The notes under the pieces were generated by a model. That model was not told where the DNA came from. It ran no database searches and worked only from the letters and a program-made list of their open reading frames with translations. The position numbers were made by a program, and so were the translations under genes. From Arcobacter cryaerophilus gv. crypticus (lineage in GTDB: Bacteria > Campylobacterota > Campylobacteria > Campylobacterales > Arcobacteraceae): a DNA stretch of 64,000 nucleotides. Shown here one piece after another: positions 17,634 to 27,748 of this stretch (positions within the stretch are counted from its first letter, which is position 1; every line of letters starts with the position of its first letter). The stretch spans positions 1 through 64,000 of the forward strand of contig NZ_NXGI01000004.1 of assembly GCF_002993025.1 (NCBI RefSeq). Reading direction: 5' to 3'.

Positions 17634-19234
17634 ACTAACTCCAACTCTTTTCCATCGTTTGAACAAAATTTAACACTATTTTCATAAGTTGTCTTGCATT
17701 CTGGACAAGTTGGTACTAACTCTTTTAATACAACTTTCTCTCCACATGATGGACAAAATTTTGAATTTTCATCTAAATTAGTATTACATTTTTTACAAAT
17801 TAGTATATCTTTTTTTACTTCTGTTCCACAAGAGTTACAAAATTTAGAGTTTGTATCTAAAACAGAACTGCAGTTTGTACATAAAGTAACATGATTTTCT
17901 ATATTACCGACTTTTATATCTTTTTTTAAATCAGTTTTTGTATAAGTTTGTTCTTTTGTTTTTTCTATGTCATTATGAAAATTTATATTTTCTCTGGCTT
18001 CATTTTTTACATACTCTTTAAATGTTCTATAATCTTTTGTTTTTAACATATCCATCTCTTTTGCAGAGGTAGAAATCATACTCCCTTTTTGATACATTTT
18101 TTGTTGTAAAAGTTTCAGTTTTTGTTCAGCAATTTTTATTATAGTATCTTTTTCTCTTTTGAAATAGTTTACAAAATCTTGTTTCGTTCTAAAATCACTT
18201 GAATCTTCAAAAGCAATTTGGCTCTCTTTTCCTACAAATCCCCACTTAAATCCAAATAAAATACCTAGAAGCTGAATAAATACAAAAAGAACTGCTAAAA
18301 CTATAAATGTAGCCCAACCACCTTTTCTATCACTATCTTGTACTTCATCAAAAGCTTTTGTATCTGCACTTTCTTGAGATTTAACTATAGTACTAGGTAA
18401 AGATTGTTCATAAACATTTGTTTGCGTCATCGACTTTTCTTCTGTAAGTTGTTTTTCTAAAACCTGTCCTCTTACATATGTAGCACCAATTGCAATTACA
18501 ATAACAAAAATAGCAGTTACAATTGAAATAATCCAAGTTGGAGTAACAGTTGCATTTGTAGTGACTCTATTTAAAAGTTGTAAATAATTTTTTTCTTCAT
18601 CATCAAGATTATTATTTTCTAATTTTACTCTACTATCTGGCTCTAAATTTTTTTTATCTTCTCTTCTATCATTTGAATAGTAAGTTCTTATTTTCTTTAA
18701 AATACTATTTTTATAAATCTCATAACCAGTCCAGTGTGTAAAACCAACTAAAATAATAGATATAATTAAAGCAATACCAAATGCACCATATTGCTGTAAA
18801 GATTCACTAGCCCCTGGAATTGTAAATCCAGCTAAAACATAAGCAAACCCTAAAGCTTCTAAAATAACTAATGCAAAAACAATTAACCACATAATTAAAG
18901 GAAAAGGTTTTCTTCCTAGTTCATCAGCTTTTGATAAATATGATTTACATCTGTCGTAATGTTCTGGATCTTTATCAAATCTATCATAGTATCTATGGAA
19001 AGCAGAACAAAGTGTAGTTTCACTACTAAACCATCCTTTTTCATCAACACTTGTAATATCTTTTGATAACTTAGAAATTTTTCCAATTACTGGAAAACTA
19101 TACCAAGTGCAAGTCCACCAAAATTTAACTCTATCCCAATATTTCATTATAATAACAGCTGCAATTAATGTCAATACAATAATTGATAATAATGTCTTAT
19201 GTGTTACTAAAACCTCTTCTAAAAACTCTACCAT
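17630..19234 (-). CDS. multi-pass membrane protein with C-terminal zinc ribbons
   Basis: A 534-residue protein. Membrane helices lie at about 14-30, two near 115-165, one near 235-255 and one near 300-325, with a long cytoplasmic linker between. The C-terminal 90 residues contain three CxxC...CxxC-type zinc-ribbon units (CTNCSS...CNSCG, CKKCNT...CPSCG, CPECKT...CSNDG). No catalytic motif is recognised. It could be a scaffold linking a cytoplasmic zinc-ribbon platform to the periplasmic VWA-like partner encoded by the coupled downstream gene. Function unknown. Confidence 0.62.
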   Translation of the reverse strand: MVEFLEEVLVTHKTLLSIIVLTLIAAVIIMKYWDRVKFWWTCTWYSFPVIGKISKLSKDITSVDEKGWFSSETTLCSAFHRYYDRFDKDPEHYDRCKSYLSKADELGRKPFPLIMWLIVFALVILEALGFAYVLAGFTIPGASESLQQYGAFGIALIISIILVGFTHWTGYEIYKNSILKKIRTYYSNDRREDKKNLEPDSRVKLENNNLDDEEKNYLQLLNRVTTNATVTPTWIISIVTAIFVIVIAIGATYVRGQVLEKQLTEEKSMTQTNVYEQSLPSTIVKSQESADTKAFDEVQDSDRKGGWATFIVLAVLFVFIQLLGILFGFKWGFVGKESQIAFEDSSDFRTKQDFVNYFKREKDTIIKIAEQKLKLLQQKMYQKGSMISTSAKEMDMLKTKDYRTFKEYVKNEARENINFHNDIEKTKEQTYTKTDLKKDIKVGNIENHVTLCTNCSSVLDTNSKFCNSCGTEVKKDILICKKCNTNLDENSKFCPSCGEKVVLKELVPTCPECKTTYENSVKFCSNDGKELELV

Positions 19235-19246
19235 CTTTTCTCCCTT

Positions 19247-20806
19247 TTATTTTATTCTTGCTATATCAAACTCTTTTTCAAGAATTTGACTATTTTTTGT
19301 GTAATATAAAACACCTTTTGAACTATTTACATTTTTATCATCAAAAACTATATCCATACATTTCATTTGTGAGTTTGTTTCATCAAAAAATACTCTATAA
19401 ATAAGCCCTTGAGTTCCTTGATAAGTATTTATTGATGTTGCTAGCTCTAAAGTTGGTTTTGCATCTTTTTCACCTTTAAAATCATTATAAAAGCTTGCAT
19501 TTGGATAAGTTGAAGCAGCTGAGCCATTTTCCAACACAGCGACTGGATTTATAGCAATCAAACTTCCGTTTATATTTGTAACAAATGGTACACTATTTAA
19601 ACCTTTTTTATAGTCAATAGTTTTATAAACAACTTTATTAGTTTCAAGAGATTTTACATCTGCTTTTGCTCTTGGTTTATCGGCTAAACAATTTTGATAC
19701 ATACTTGTAGATGCACTTGCTTGTGCTTTTGTAATAAAAGAAAAACTACTAGATGAAACAACCGATTCTCCAAAATTTGTCTTTAATGCAAAGCTATTGT
19801 CTACAACTTTTTTACCTTGAAAATCAAAAATATCTTTTGAAGTATCTGTTTTTTTTGAATTATCTTTTTCATTTATATTTGTTGATTCTATATCAACTTT
19901 AGATAATTTTTTATTTTCTATTTTTGTAGTTTTTTCATTATTTCCTGATTTATCATTTTTAGCAGAATTTGATTTAGTTATTTGTGTAACATTATCTAAT
20001 TTTTTATTTTTTGTTGCGATAACAACTTTGGGTTCAACTTTTTTGAAGAACTCAGGATTTGAAGTTTTTGAAGCATAATTTACAATATCATTTTCATCTT
20101 TTAATTCAACAATTTCAACTCTTCTATTTTTAGTTGCGCCAAGAGTAGTATTGTTATTCGCAATAGGATTATTTTCACCAGCTCCCAAATAATATATATT
20201 TGATTTTTTAACACCATTTAAACTAAAAATATTACCTACATTTTTGGCTCTATCTTCAGATAGTTTTTGGTTATAAGATGAGTTTCCACTATCGTCTGTG
20301 TGACCAATTATTAAGATTTTTTTATCACTGTTTTTGTACTCATTTGCAACTTTACTAAAAACTTTTTCAGATTTTTGACTTAAATTACTTGAATTTACTG
20401 CAAATTGTTCTTCATTTGAAAAAACTGTAAAAGAGTCACCTATTACATTTTTACTATCAACTTTTTCATTTGAATCTTGTGATACAAATTGGTTGTTACT
20501 TTGAACAATATTCTGAGATACAACTTCAATTTTCTCTTCTTGAGCTAACTTTGCTAAATTTTCTCTTCTAGTGTCAATTTCATTTCCAATTAAATATCCA
20601 ATTCCACCACCAACTAATGCACCAATTATCAACCCAGCATCACCACCTAGTTGTTTCCCAATAACAGCTCCAGCTCCAGCTCCAACAGCAGTTCCACCAA
20701 TTTTTCCAGCATTTTGCTCTAGAACTGCAGCACAACCACCAAATAGAAGCAAACAAGATGTTGTAACTGCAACAGTTTTTGTAATATATAATTTATTTAA
20801 TAACAA
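19247..20806 (-). CDS. glycine-zipper OmpA-family lipoprotein with unique C-terminal domain
   Basis: A 519-residue predicted lipoprotein: lipobox LLFGGC with Cys near residue 25. A strong glycine zipper follows (GGTAVGAGAGAVIGKQLGG and GALVGGGIGYLIGNEID, about 37-76), then an OmpA/Pal-like peptidoglycan-binding domain (GHTDDSGNSSYNQKLSEDRA, about 115-235). After a low-complexity Lys/Asn/Ser linker comes an unrecognised C-terminal domain (about 365-519) with two Cys. It heads the envelope operon, 43 bases after ftsH. It likely bridges outer membrane and peptidoglycan; the C-terminal domain's role is unknown. Confidence 0.75.
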   Translation of the reverse strand: MLLNKLYITKTVAVTTSCLLLFGGCAAVLEQNAGKIGGTAVGAGAGAVIGKQLGGDAGLIIGALVGGGIGYLIGNEIDTRRENLAKLAQEEKIEVVSQNIVQSNNQFVSQDSNEKVDSKNVIGDSFTVFSNEEQFAVNSSNLSQKSEKVFSKVANEYKNSDKKILIIGHTDDSGNSSYNQKLSEDRAKNVGNIFSLNGVKKSNIYYLGAGENNPIANNNTTLGATKNRRVEIVELKDENDIVNYASKTSNPEFFKKVEPKVVIATKNKKLDNVTQITKSNSAKNDKSGNNEKTTKIENKKLSKVDIESTNINEKDNSKKTDTSKDIFDFQGKKVVDNSFALKTNFGESVVSSSSFSFITKAQASASTSMYQNCLADKPRAKADVKSLETNKVVYKTIDYKKGLNSVPFVTNINGSLIAINPVAVLENGSAASTYPNASFYNDFKGEKDAKPTLELATSINTYQGTQGLIYRVFFDETNSQMKCMDIVFDDKNVNSSKGVLYYTKNSQILEKEFDIARIK

Positions 20807-20848
20807 TTTTAAATTTCCCCCTAATAGATATTTTTTTTACACAAGAGA

Positions 20849-22888
20849 TTATTGCTCTTCTTTTTTATTCTCCTGTTTTTCTTCATTTTTTTCAGTATCA
20901 GATTCTTTAGTTTGAATACCTTCTTTTACATCAGTTTTATCCAAACTATCACTGTGCAAATCGTCTCCTTCAAAAACTATTCCACCATTCTCTTTGATAA
21001 TCTCTCTTACTCTTTCTCCTGTAATTACCTCTATTTCAAGTAATTCAGAAGTCATTTGCTCAATTGCATCTTTATTATCTCTTAAAGATTGAAGAACTAT
21101 TTTATATCTTTCATTTAAACTGTTTTTAACATGATCATCTAAATCTTTTGCCATAGCATCAGAGAAATCTTTTTGAGTTTGCCCACCTAAAAATTGATTT
21201 GTTCTTCTTTCTAGTACCATAAGTCCAGCAATATCACTCATACCATAAATAGTTGCCATAGATTTTATAATATTTGTAGCTCTTTCCAAGTCATTTCCAG
21301 CACCTGTACTAATCTCACCAATAAATACCTCTTCAGCAGCACGACCTCCTAAAAGAACATCGACTTCAGCTATTAGCTCATGTTTTTGCATTAAATATTT
21401 ATTCTCTTCAGGAGTATTAAGTGTATACCCAAGTGCAGCTAAACCTCTTGGAACAATTGATACTTTATTTACTTTTTTAGCACCTTTTGTAATTTCAGCT
21501 ATCAAAGCATGACCACTTTCATGGTAAGCAACGATACGTCTTTCTTTTGGAGATATTCTTTTAGATTTTTTCTCTAAACCTGCAATTTGTCTCTCTACAG
21601 CTTCTTTAAAATCACTAGCTTGTACTTCATCTTTGTTTGCTCGTCCAGCTAGAAGAGCTGCTTCATTTATAATATTTGCTAAATCAGCCCCAGCAAGACC
21701 TGCTGTCATCTTAGCAACTTCTTTTAAATCTACATCTTTAGCTACTTTTACATCTTTAATATGTACATTTAAAATCTCAACTCTTCCTTCATAATCAGGT
21801 TTATCAACTAAAACTTGTCTATCAAATCTTCCTGGTCTTAAAAGAGCTGGATCTAAAACTTCAGGTCTATTTGTAGCTGCTAACACAATTACTGGTGCTG
21901 TTTCAGTAGAGAATCCATCCATTTCTGCTAAAAGCTGATTTAAAGTCTGTTCTCTCTCATCATTTCCACCCATAGGACCACCGCTTGCTCTACTTTTACC
22001 AATAGCATCAATCTCATCAATAAAAATAATTGCAGGTGCAACTTTTTTTGCTTGCTCAAACAAATCTCGAACCCTAGAAGCTCCAACTCCAACAAACATC
22101 TCAATAAATGCAGATCCAGAAACAGATAAAAATGGAACATCAGCCTCTCCAGCAACAGCTTTTGCTAAAAGAGTTTTTCCAGTTCCTGGAGGACCTACAA
22201 GTAATACACCTTTTGGAATTTGAGCACCAAGTCTTACATATCTATCTGGTGATTTTAAGAAATCTACAACTTCTCTAACCTCTTCTTTAGCCTCTTTATT
22301 TCCAGCCATATCATCAAATTTTACATTTGGTTTTTCAGAATTTATCATCTTTTTAGATGAACCAATTCCTAAAATTCCACCGCTTCCACCACCCATAGAT
22401 TTTTGCATTCTTTTAACCAAAAACATCCAAATAGCAAAAAATAAGAATATTGGTAAAACCCAACCAAAAAGAATATCAGATAAAACATTCTCTTCACTTA
22501 TTCCACCATAAGAAATACCACTTTTTTCTAGCTCAAGAACCAATGTTTCATCTGGAACAACTCTTCTTGCAGTATAAGTAATTCTTTGAGCTCCATCATT
22601 TTTACCAACAGCCCTAATTTGTGTATTTCCAATACCAACATACTCGATTGTTCCACTTGAAATAAGTTTTTTTAACTCAGAATATGTAACTGTTTTGTTT
22701 ACATTACTTCCATAAGCTTGAATATTTGAGTTTGTAGCATTTGTTTCACTATCAGGAAAAATTGCTTTAAATGCAAAAATTGTTACAAGCGAAAATGCAA
22801 CAAAAATCAAAAGCGGATTATTGTTAAAAAAATTATTGTTGTTGTTTTGATTATTGTTTGGATTGTTATTTTGTTGTTTATTTATCAT
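20849..22888 (-). CDS. ftsH: ATP-dependent zinc metalloprotease FtsH
   Basis: Membrane-bound AAA+ protease for quality control of membrane and regulatory proteins. Two N-terminal helices (about 28-45 and 130-150) flank a periplasmic domain. The AAA module shows Walker [15 protein letters not shown], Walker [12 protein letters not shown] and the [22 protein letters not shown]; the M41 protease has [10 protein letters not shown]. Length of 679 is slightly long. The first 25 residues are Asn/Gln-rich low-complexity sequence. prmA lies 12 bases upstream, an order conserved in Campylobacterota. Confidence 0.97.
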   Translation of the reverse strand: MINKQQNNNPNNNQNNNNNFFNNNPLLIFVAFSLVTIFAFKAIFPDSETNATNSNIQAYGSNVNKTVTYSELKKLISSGTIEYVGIGNTQIRAVGKNDGAQRITYTARRVVPDETLVLELEKSGISYGGISEENVLSDILFGWVLPIFLFFAIWMFLVKRMQKSMGGGSGGILGIGSSKKMINSEKPNVKFDDMAGNKEAKEEVREVVDFLKSPDRYVRLGAQIPKGVLLVGPPGTGKTLLAKAVAGEADVPFLSVSGSAFIEMFVGVGASRVRDLFEQAKKVAPAIIFIDEIDAIGKSRASGGPMGGNDEREQTLNQLLAEMDGFSTETAPVIVLAATNRPEVLDPALLRPGRFDRQVLVDKPDYEGRVEILNVHIKDVKVAKDVDLKEVAKMTAGLAGADLANIINEAALLAGRANKDEVQASDFKEAVERQIAGLEKKSKRISPKERRIVAYHESGHALIAEITKGAKKVNKVSIVPRGLAALGYTLNTPEENKYLMQKHELIAEVDVLLGGRAAEEVFIGEISTGAGNDLERATNIIKSMATIYGMSDIAGLMVLERRTNQFLGGQTQKDFSDAMAKDLDDHVKNSLNERYKIVLQSLRDNKDAIEQMTSELLEIEVITGERVREIIKENGGIVFEGDDLHSDSLDKTDVKEGIQTKESDTEKNEEKQENKKEEQ

Positions 22889-22899
22889 TTATCTTCCTC

Positions 22900-23706
22900 T
22901 TATTTTTTAAATACCATCGTTACCCACTCATTTTTGTGAATAATTTTTAGCTCTTTTAAACTAGAAAATTTACTTAAAACTCTCTTTTCATGCTTATCTA
23001 AAATACCAGAAACTATTATAACTCCACCATCTTTTGTAGAATTTATCAAATCATCTGAAATCATAACAAGAACATCTGCAATAATATTTGCTAGAACTAC
23101 ATCATATTTTTCTTTGGCAAAATTTACAGAACCAATCCAAGAGTTATTTATCTTTTGATTGTTTAAAATAAAATTTGATTGTGTACTCTCTATACAAATT
23201 TCATCTGTATCACAAACATCAACAACGGCACCTTTTTTTGCTGCTGCAATTGCTAAAATACCACTTCCTGTTCCAACATCTAGCAAACTATCATCTTTTT
23301 TTACAAACTCATCTATTGCTAATAAACAAGAAGAAGTAGTTTCATGATGTCCTGAACCAAAAGCAAGTGCTGGATCTATCAAAATATCAATTTTACCCTC
23401 TTTTGCTTCACTCCAAGATGGTCTTACATAAAAACTTCCAACTTCAACAGCTTGTATAGAGTCTTGATATTTTTTTATCCAATCAATACTCTCTTTTTTC
23501 TCACATTTAATATAACATTTCGTATCTAATGCTTTTGCAAATTTCTCAAGTGGTTCCTTGAAATCTTCAAGGCTCTCTTCACTTCTAATAATTATTTCAC
23601 CATCATTTTCTTCAATTGCATCATCTGTAAGTGATAAAATTAGATTTAAAAACAGCTCATAATTATCTTCTGGTTTTATTAGTAATTCAAAATACTCTTT
23701 TGACAA
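22900..23706 (-). CDS. prmA: ribosomal protein L11 methyltransferase
   Basis: SAM-dependent methyltransferase acting on ribosomal protein L11. Motif I is DVGTGSGILAIAAAKKGA and is preceded by PALAFGSGHHETTSSCL; VLANIIADVLVMI is the substrate-side motif. Length of 268 is normal for this phylum. It sits directly upstream of ftsH in the same direction, with 12 bases between. Confidence 0.93.
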   Translation of the reverse strand: MSKEYFELLIKPEDNYELFLNLILSLTDDAIEENDGEIIIRSEESLEDFKEPLEKFAKALDTKCYIKCEKKESIDWIKKYQDSIQAVEVGSFYVRPSWSEAKEGKIDILIDPALAFGSGHHETTSSCLLAIDEFVKKDDSLLDVGTGSGILAIAAAKKGAVVDVCDTDEICIESTQSNFILNNQKINNSWIGSVNFAKEKYDVVLANIIADVLVMISDDLINSTKDGGVIIVSGILDKHEKRVLSKFSSLKELKIIHKNEWVTMVFKK

Positions 23707-23775
23707 ATAAAAATTCCTTTATATTTTTTTAAAAACTCAATATTCTACCTAAATAACTTTTTAATCAAATTAAAT

Positions 23776-24708
23776 CTAAAAAAAGCTCTCTATTAAATCT
23801 CTCATTATATTTTTGTCACTAATTTGATTTACTAAATCTCTAAACTCATTCGCTCCAGTATAACCTTTTGAATAAGCATGTAATAATTTTCTAAAAATTA
23901 TAGCTCCATAATCACCGTGAAACTCAAGCATTTTGTCATAGTGTTCTAAAATAATCTCTTTTTTTATAGAATTATCAATATCTTCAAGCTCATGTTTTAA
24001 TTGATAAAAAACCCAAGGTTTACCAATAGCACCTCGACCTATCATCACACCATCAGCTTTTGTGTACTCTAAAACCTCTTTTGCTTTTTTATAATCTTTT
24101 ATATCACCATTTGCAATAACAGGAATTGAAATAGCCTCTTTCATCTGTTTAATTGCATCATAATCTACAGGGGCTTTATATTTTCCAGCTCTTGTTCTTC
24201 CATGAACTGATACAAAATCAACTCCACAAGCTTCAACCGCTTTTCCAATTTCAACTGGAATTTTCTCATTTACACCAAGTCTTACTTTTGCACTTGTGTA
24301 CTCTTTTTTTGAGTATTTTTTGATAGTACTTAAAATCTCTTCAAGCTTTTTTAAATCACCTAAAAGATTAGAACCTGAACCATGAGAGAATACTTTAGGA
24401 GCAGGACAACCACAGTTTAAATCAATACCATCAATTCCTTCAACATCATTTAATATTTCAACTGCTTCTCTTACAAGTTGAGCACTATTTCCAGCAATTT
24501 GTACAAAATATGGATCTTCTGTTGGAGACTTTTCTATCATTTTAAGTGTTCTTGCACTTTTATAAACCAAAGCATTTGAGCTTATCATCTCTGAAATTGT
24601 AAGATCAGCTCCAAATTTTTTAACAACACTTCTAAAAGGTAAATCTGTATAACCAGCAAGTGGAGCAAGCACAACTAGTGGCTTGCTAAAATCAAGTTTT
24701 TTTTTCAT
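23776..24708 (-). CDS. dusB: tRNA-dihydrouridine synthase (DusB-like)
   Basis: FMN enzyme that reduces uridines in tRNA D-loops. A TIM-barrel start PLVVLAPLAGYTDLPFR is followed by active-site Cys in DLNCGCPAPKVFSHGSGSNLL, then VSVHGRTRAGKY, IPVIANGDI and the FMN phosphate site GVMIGRGAIGKPW. The 310 residues fit. It lies two bases downstream of the preceding membrane-protein gene and so is co-transcribed. DusB versus another Dus class is by overall similarity only. Confidence 0.9.
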   Translation of the reverse strand: MKKKLDFSKPLVVLAPLAGYTDLPFRSVVKKFGADLTISEMISSNALVYKSARTLKMIEKSPTEDPYFVQIAGNSAQLVREAVEILNDVEGIDGIDLNCGCPAPKVFSHGSGSNLLGDLKKLEEILSTIKKYSKKEYTSAKVRLGVNEKIPVEIGKAVEACGVDFVSVHGRTRAGKYKAPVDYDAIKQMKEAISIPVIANGDIKDYKKAKEVLEYTKADGVMIGRGAIGKPWVFYQLKHELEDIDNSIKKEIILEHYDKMLEFHGDYGAIIFRKLLHAYSKGYTGANEFRDLVNQISDKNIMRDLIESFF

Positions 24709-24710
24709 TT

Positions 24711-25721
24711 TTATTTATACGACAAGCTTTCTAAACTATAATGTTTTCCAGCATCTTTTAGTTCAATTAGTGCTTTAAAAGGTGCAAAATCAGTATCTTG
24801 TGTATTTGCTAAATTTTCTCTTAGTTTATCTTTCATCTCAAATTCGCTCAAAATATATAAATATGCAGTTGTAGCTTCTTCTTGTTCTTGTGAAATTTTT
24901 TCAAAAAGTTCTATTAAAACATCTGGATTTAAAATATTTTTATACTTTTTAGCAAGCTGAATATAATCATCTTTTGAAAGTTTTATATTTTTAACAAGTT
25001 CTAAAATCTCACTATTTTCAAATCCAAATTCACTATTTTCAATATTTTTTTCTAAAAGTTTAATTGTAAGCTCTTTATCAAGATTTACATTTTTGTAAAT
25101 CTTTTTAATTGTTGTCATGCTTTTTTCACTTAAAGATTTCAAAAATGCTACTTTTACAATATCACTATCATACTTTTCAGCTTTTTTTACAATATCAACA
25201 GCAAAATCAACTTGTGAATTTATTTTATTGATTAAGTTCTGTTTTCCAAAAGATGATTTTTCATCAACTTTTAGATTTTTATCAACATAAATACCATTGT
25301 TAACATTTTGTATAGCAGCAACAGTTTTATTTAAATCTTCATTTGTAGAGCTAAATATCTCTTTTGGAACTTCAAGATTTAATTGAGTTAAAATATTTGC
25401 CAACTCTTTTTGTTTTTTTGTTCTAAAACCAATTTTATTCTCTTTGTTTAATAGCTTTAATTTGATTAATTCAACCATATTATCCAAATCGCTATCTACT
25501 AATCTAAGTTTAAAATAGTTAACAAGCCCGTAGAAAATAATGTGAATATAAGTTAAAAGACTTAAAAAAATTATAGGTAAAACAAACCAAACAGATACAG
25601 GCAATGTTTTAGTAAAACCAAACAAACTAAGAGTATATTCTCCAAACTCTAAACTATGAACAAAACCGAACAATACGATTATTAACAGTATTGTTGAAAT
25701 TATATAACTTTTAAGACCCAT
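24711..25721 (-). CDS. conserved membrane protein of unknown function
   Basis: A 336-residue protein not recognised as a named family. I choose ATG at 25721 (MGLKSYIIST...), which has AAGGA upstream, rather than the in-frame ATG at 25766. Two membrane helices lie at about 6-24 and 40-63. The remainder is a predicted helical cytoplasmic domain of about 250 residues rich in Lys, Glu, Leu and Asn. It sits between rlmH and dusB in a housekeeping run; no functional inference beyond membrane association. Confidence 0.7.
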   Translation of the reverse strand: MGLKSYIISTILLIIVLFGFVHSLEFGEYTLSLFGFTKTLPVSVWFVLPIIFLSLLTYIHIIFYGLVNYFKLRLVDSDLDNMVELIKLKLLNKENKIGFRTKKQKELANILTQLNLEVPKEIFSSTNEDLNKTVAAIQNVNNGIYVDKNLKVDEKSSFGKQNLINKINSQVDFAVDIVKKAEKYDSDIVKVAFLKSLSEKSMTTIKKIYKNVNLDKELTIKLLEKNIENSEFGFENSEILELVKNIKLSKDDYIQLAKKYKNILNPDVLIELFEKISQEQEEATTAYLYILSEFEMKDKLRENLANTQDTDFAPFKALIELKDAGKHYSLESLSYK

Positions 25722-25779
25722 CTTCTTTTTTCCTTTTTGAAGAGTTAATTGTGTTTTATTATACAAAAAAGTTTATAAA

Positions 25780-26235
25780 TTACTTATGATATGGATGATT
25801 ATTTATAATACTTAAAGATCTAAATATCTGTTCTGATAATATTAAAGTAGCAATTTTGTGTGCAAATGTAAGATTACTTAGAGAAATTACACTATCACAA
25901 AGAGATAAAAACTCATTTTCAAAACCAAAAGCTCCACCAATAAAGAAGTTTATTTCATTTTTATCTTCTAAAAGCTTAGAAAAAGCAAAACTATCTACAC
26001 TTTTACCCAAAACATCAAGAGCTATGTTATATCCTTTTAAATATGGTAAATAACTTTTTGTATATATCTTTTTTGATTCACTCTCTCCGATAGTTTGTGC
26101 TTTTGCTATATCTTTATTAAATATATAAAAGATTTCAACTTTTGAATATTTACTAGACATTTTTATAAACTCTTTTATAAGTTTATCAAAATCATCGTTA
26201 CTTGGTTTTACTATTGAGTAAATATTAATTTTCAT
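25780..26235 (-). CDS. rlmH: 23S rRNA (pseudouridine-1915 N3) methyltransferase RlmH
   Basis: SPOUT-class methyltransferase acting on helix 69 of 23S rRNA. Its 151 residues are typical. Motifs: NFFIGGAFGFENEF (SAM knot) near 95-108, LTFAHKIATLILSEQIFR, and the invariant C-terminal NNHPYHK. ATG at 26235 overlaps the end of thiE by 11 bases, so both are translated from one message. Confidence 0.93.
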   Translation of the reverse strand: MKINIYSIVKPSNDDFDKLIKEFIKMSSKYSKVEIFYIFNKDIAKAQTIGESESKKIYTKSYLPYLKGYNIALDVLGKSVDSFAFSKLLEDKNEINFFIGGAFGFENEFLSLCDSVISLSNLTFAHKIATLILSEQIFRSLSIINNHPYHK

Positions 26236-26836
26236 TTAAAATAGCACTTCCAACACAGTTGAATTTTGTATTTTTGATAATATCATCAACTTTTACTCCA
26301 CCAATTGCACAAACAGGATGTTTAGATATTTTTGCCAAATATTGCAGTTTTTCACCCAAAATATTTGAAATATCTTTTGTATTTGTAGCTTTATAAGCCC
26401 CTAAACCTATCATATCAAGATCAAAGCTATTTGCTTCAAGAATTTCTAATTCATTGTGAGTTGAAAGTCCTAAAAGTTTATTTTTTAGCTTTTTTCTTAA
26501 AAATTTTATAGCTAAATTTTTATATTGATGTATTTTTAATACATCATCTTGACCTACATGCAAACCATCTGCATAATCGATTAACTCTATTTTATCATTT
26601 ATAATAATGGGAATATTTAGATTTTGTCTAAGAAAAATAAGATTTTGTTTTTGTATCTCTAAAGATGAAATTTTATCTCTATATTGTAGAAGTTTTACAT
26701 CATATTTTTTCAAAATTTCTAAAAAAATTTCAAGAGTTATATTTTTTTTTAAAAGAGTTTCGTAATCACACAAAACATAAAGATAGTTAAAAGCTTCAAG
26801 ATTAAATCCCAAAGCTTTTTCTAAATTTGAAGGCAT
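26225..26836 (-). CDS. thiE: thiamine phosphate synthase-like protein (ThiE/TenI family)
   Basis: Joins HMP-pyrophosphate and thiazole phosphate in thiamine synthesis, if a true ThiE. The 203-residue barrel contains LLQYRDKISS, the pyrophosphate-binding IIINDKIELIDYADGLHVGQDD, GLSTHNELEI and CAIGGVKVDDI near the end. No Gln-His TenI isomerase features were checked, so a TenI-like role is possible. It is wedged between accD (one-base overlap) and rlmH (11-base overlap). Confidence 0.8.
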   Translation of the reverse strand: MPSNLEKALGFNLEAFNYLYVLCDYETLLKKNITLEIFLEILKKYDVKLLQYRDKISSLEIQKQNLIFLRQNLNIPIIINDKIELIDYADGLHVGQDDVLKIHQYKNLAIKFLRKKLKNKLLGLSTHNELEILEANSFDLDMIGLGAYKATNTKDISNILGEKLQYLAKISKHPVCAIGGVKVDDIIKNTKFNCVGSAILNEN

Positions 26837-27702
26837 TAGCTAATTTTTTCTTGTCCAAAAATAGTTAATAAATCAGTAAGAGTTTTTTTCATCTCTCTTC
26901 TATTTACAACCATATCAAGTGAGCCTTTTTCTAGTAAAAATTCAGCTCTTTGGAAACCTTCAGGAAGATCAGTTCCAATAGTTTGTTTAATTACTCTTTG
27001 TCCAGCAAAACCTATTAAAGCACCTGGTTCTGCAATAATAATATCTCCTAAAAAAGCAAAAGAAGCAGAAACACCACCCATTGTAGGGTCTGTTAATATA
27101 GAGATATATGGAAGTTTATGAGCATCAAGTTTTTTCAAAGCTGCAGATGTTTTTGCCATTTGCATCAAAGAAAAAGTTGATTCTTGCATTCTTGCACCAC
27201 CTGATGCTGATACAATTATAACTGCTTGTTTTTTCTCTATAGCTCTATTTACGGCTCTTACTATTTTTTCACCCTCAACACTACCTAAGCTTCCACCCAT
27301 AAATGCAAAATCAAAAACTACAAGTTGAACTCCAATTGAATTAATTGTACACTCACCACTAATAACACTTGAAACTCTTCCAGTTTTAAGAAATCCATCT
27401 TCAACTCTTTTTTTATAAGAGAGTTTATCTACAAACTTCAAAGGGTCATTTGGTTTTAAATTTGTATCAAACTCTACAAAGCTATTTTCATCTGCAAGGA
27501 TTTCTACTCTTCTTTTTGCCCCTATTCTCATATGGAATTCACATTTGGGACAAACATTATCTTGATTTTCAACCTCTTTGAAAAACATCAAAGAGCTACA
27601 ACTAGGACATTTTATCCAGTGACTTGGAGCATCTTTTTTTGTAGCTTGCTCTTTATTTTTGTTATCAAATGAAATTTTGCTAAATAGATTTTTTAAATCC
27701 AC
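26836..27702 (-). CDS. accD: acetyl-CoA carboxylase carboxyltransferase subunit beta
   Basis: Part of the carboxyltransferase of fatty-acid synthesis. An N-terminal zinc ribbon (CPSCSSLMFF...CPKCEFHMRIG, residues about 34-57) is followed by the crotonase-like carboxyltransferase with SGGARMQESTFSLMQM and DPTMGGVSASFA. Length of 288 is usual. It heads an operon-like run accD-thiE-rlmH. Confidence 0.96.
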   Translation of the reverse strand: MDLKNLFSKISFDNKNKEQATKKDAPSHWIKCPSCSSLMFFKEVENQDNVCPKCEFHMRIGAKRRVEILADENSFVEFDTNLKPNDPLKFVDKLSYKKRVEDGFLKTGRVSSVISGECTINSIGVQLVVFDFAFMGGSLGSVEGEKIVRAVNRAIEKKQAVIIVSASGGARMQESTFSLMQMAKTSAALKKLDAHKLPYISILTDPTMGGVSASFAFLGDIIIAEPGALIGFAGQRVIKQTIGTDLPEGFQRAEFLLEKGSLDMVVNRREMKKTLTDLLTIFGQEKIS

Positions 27703-27748
27703 TACCTTTTCTCCTTTTTTTCTAAAGCAATATTATAGTTAAATCTAA

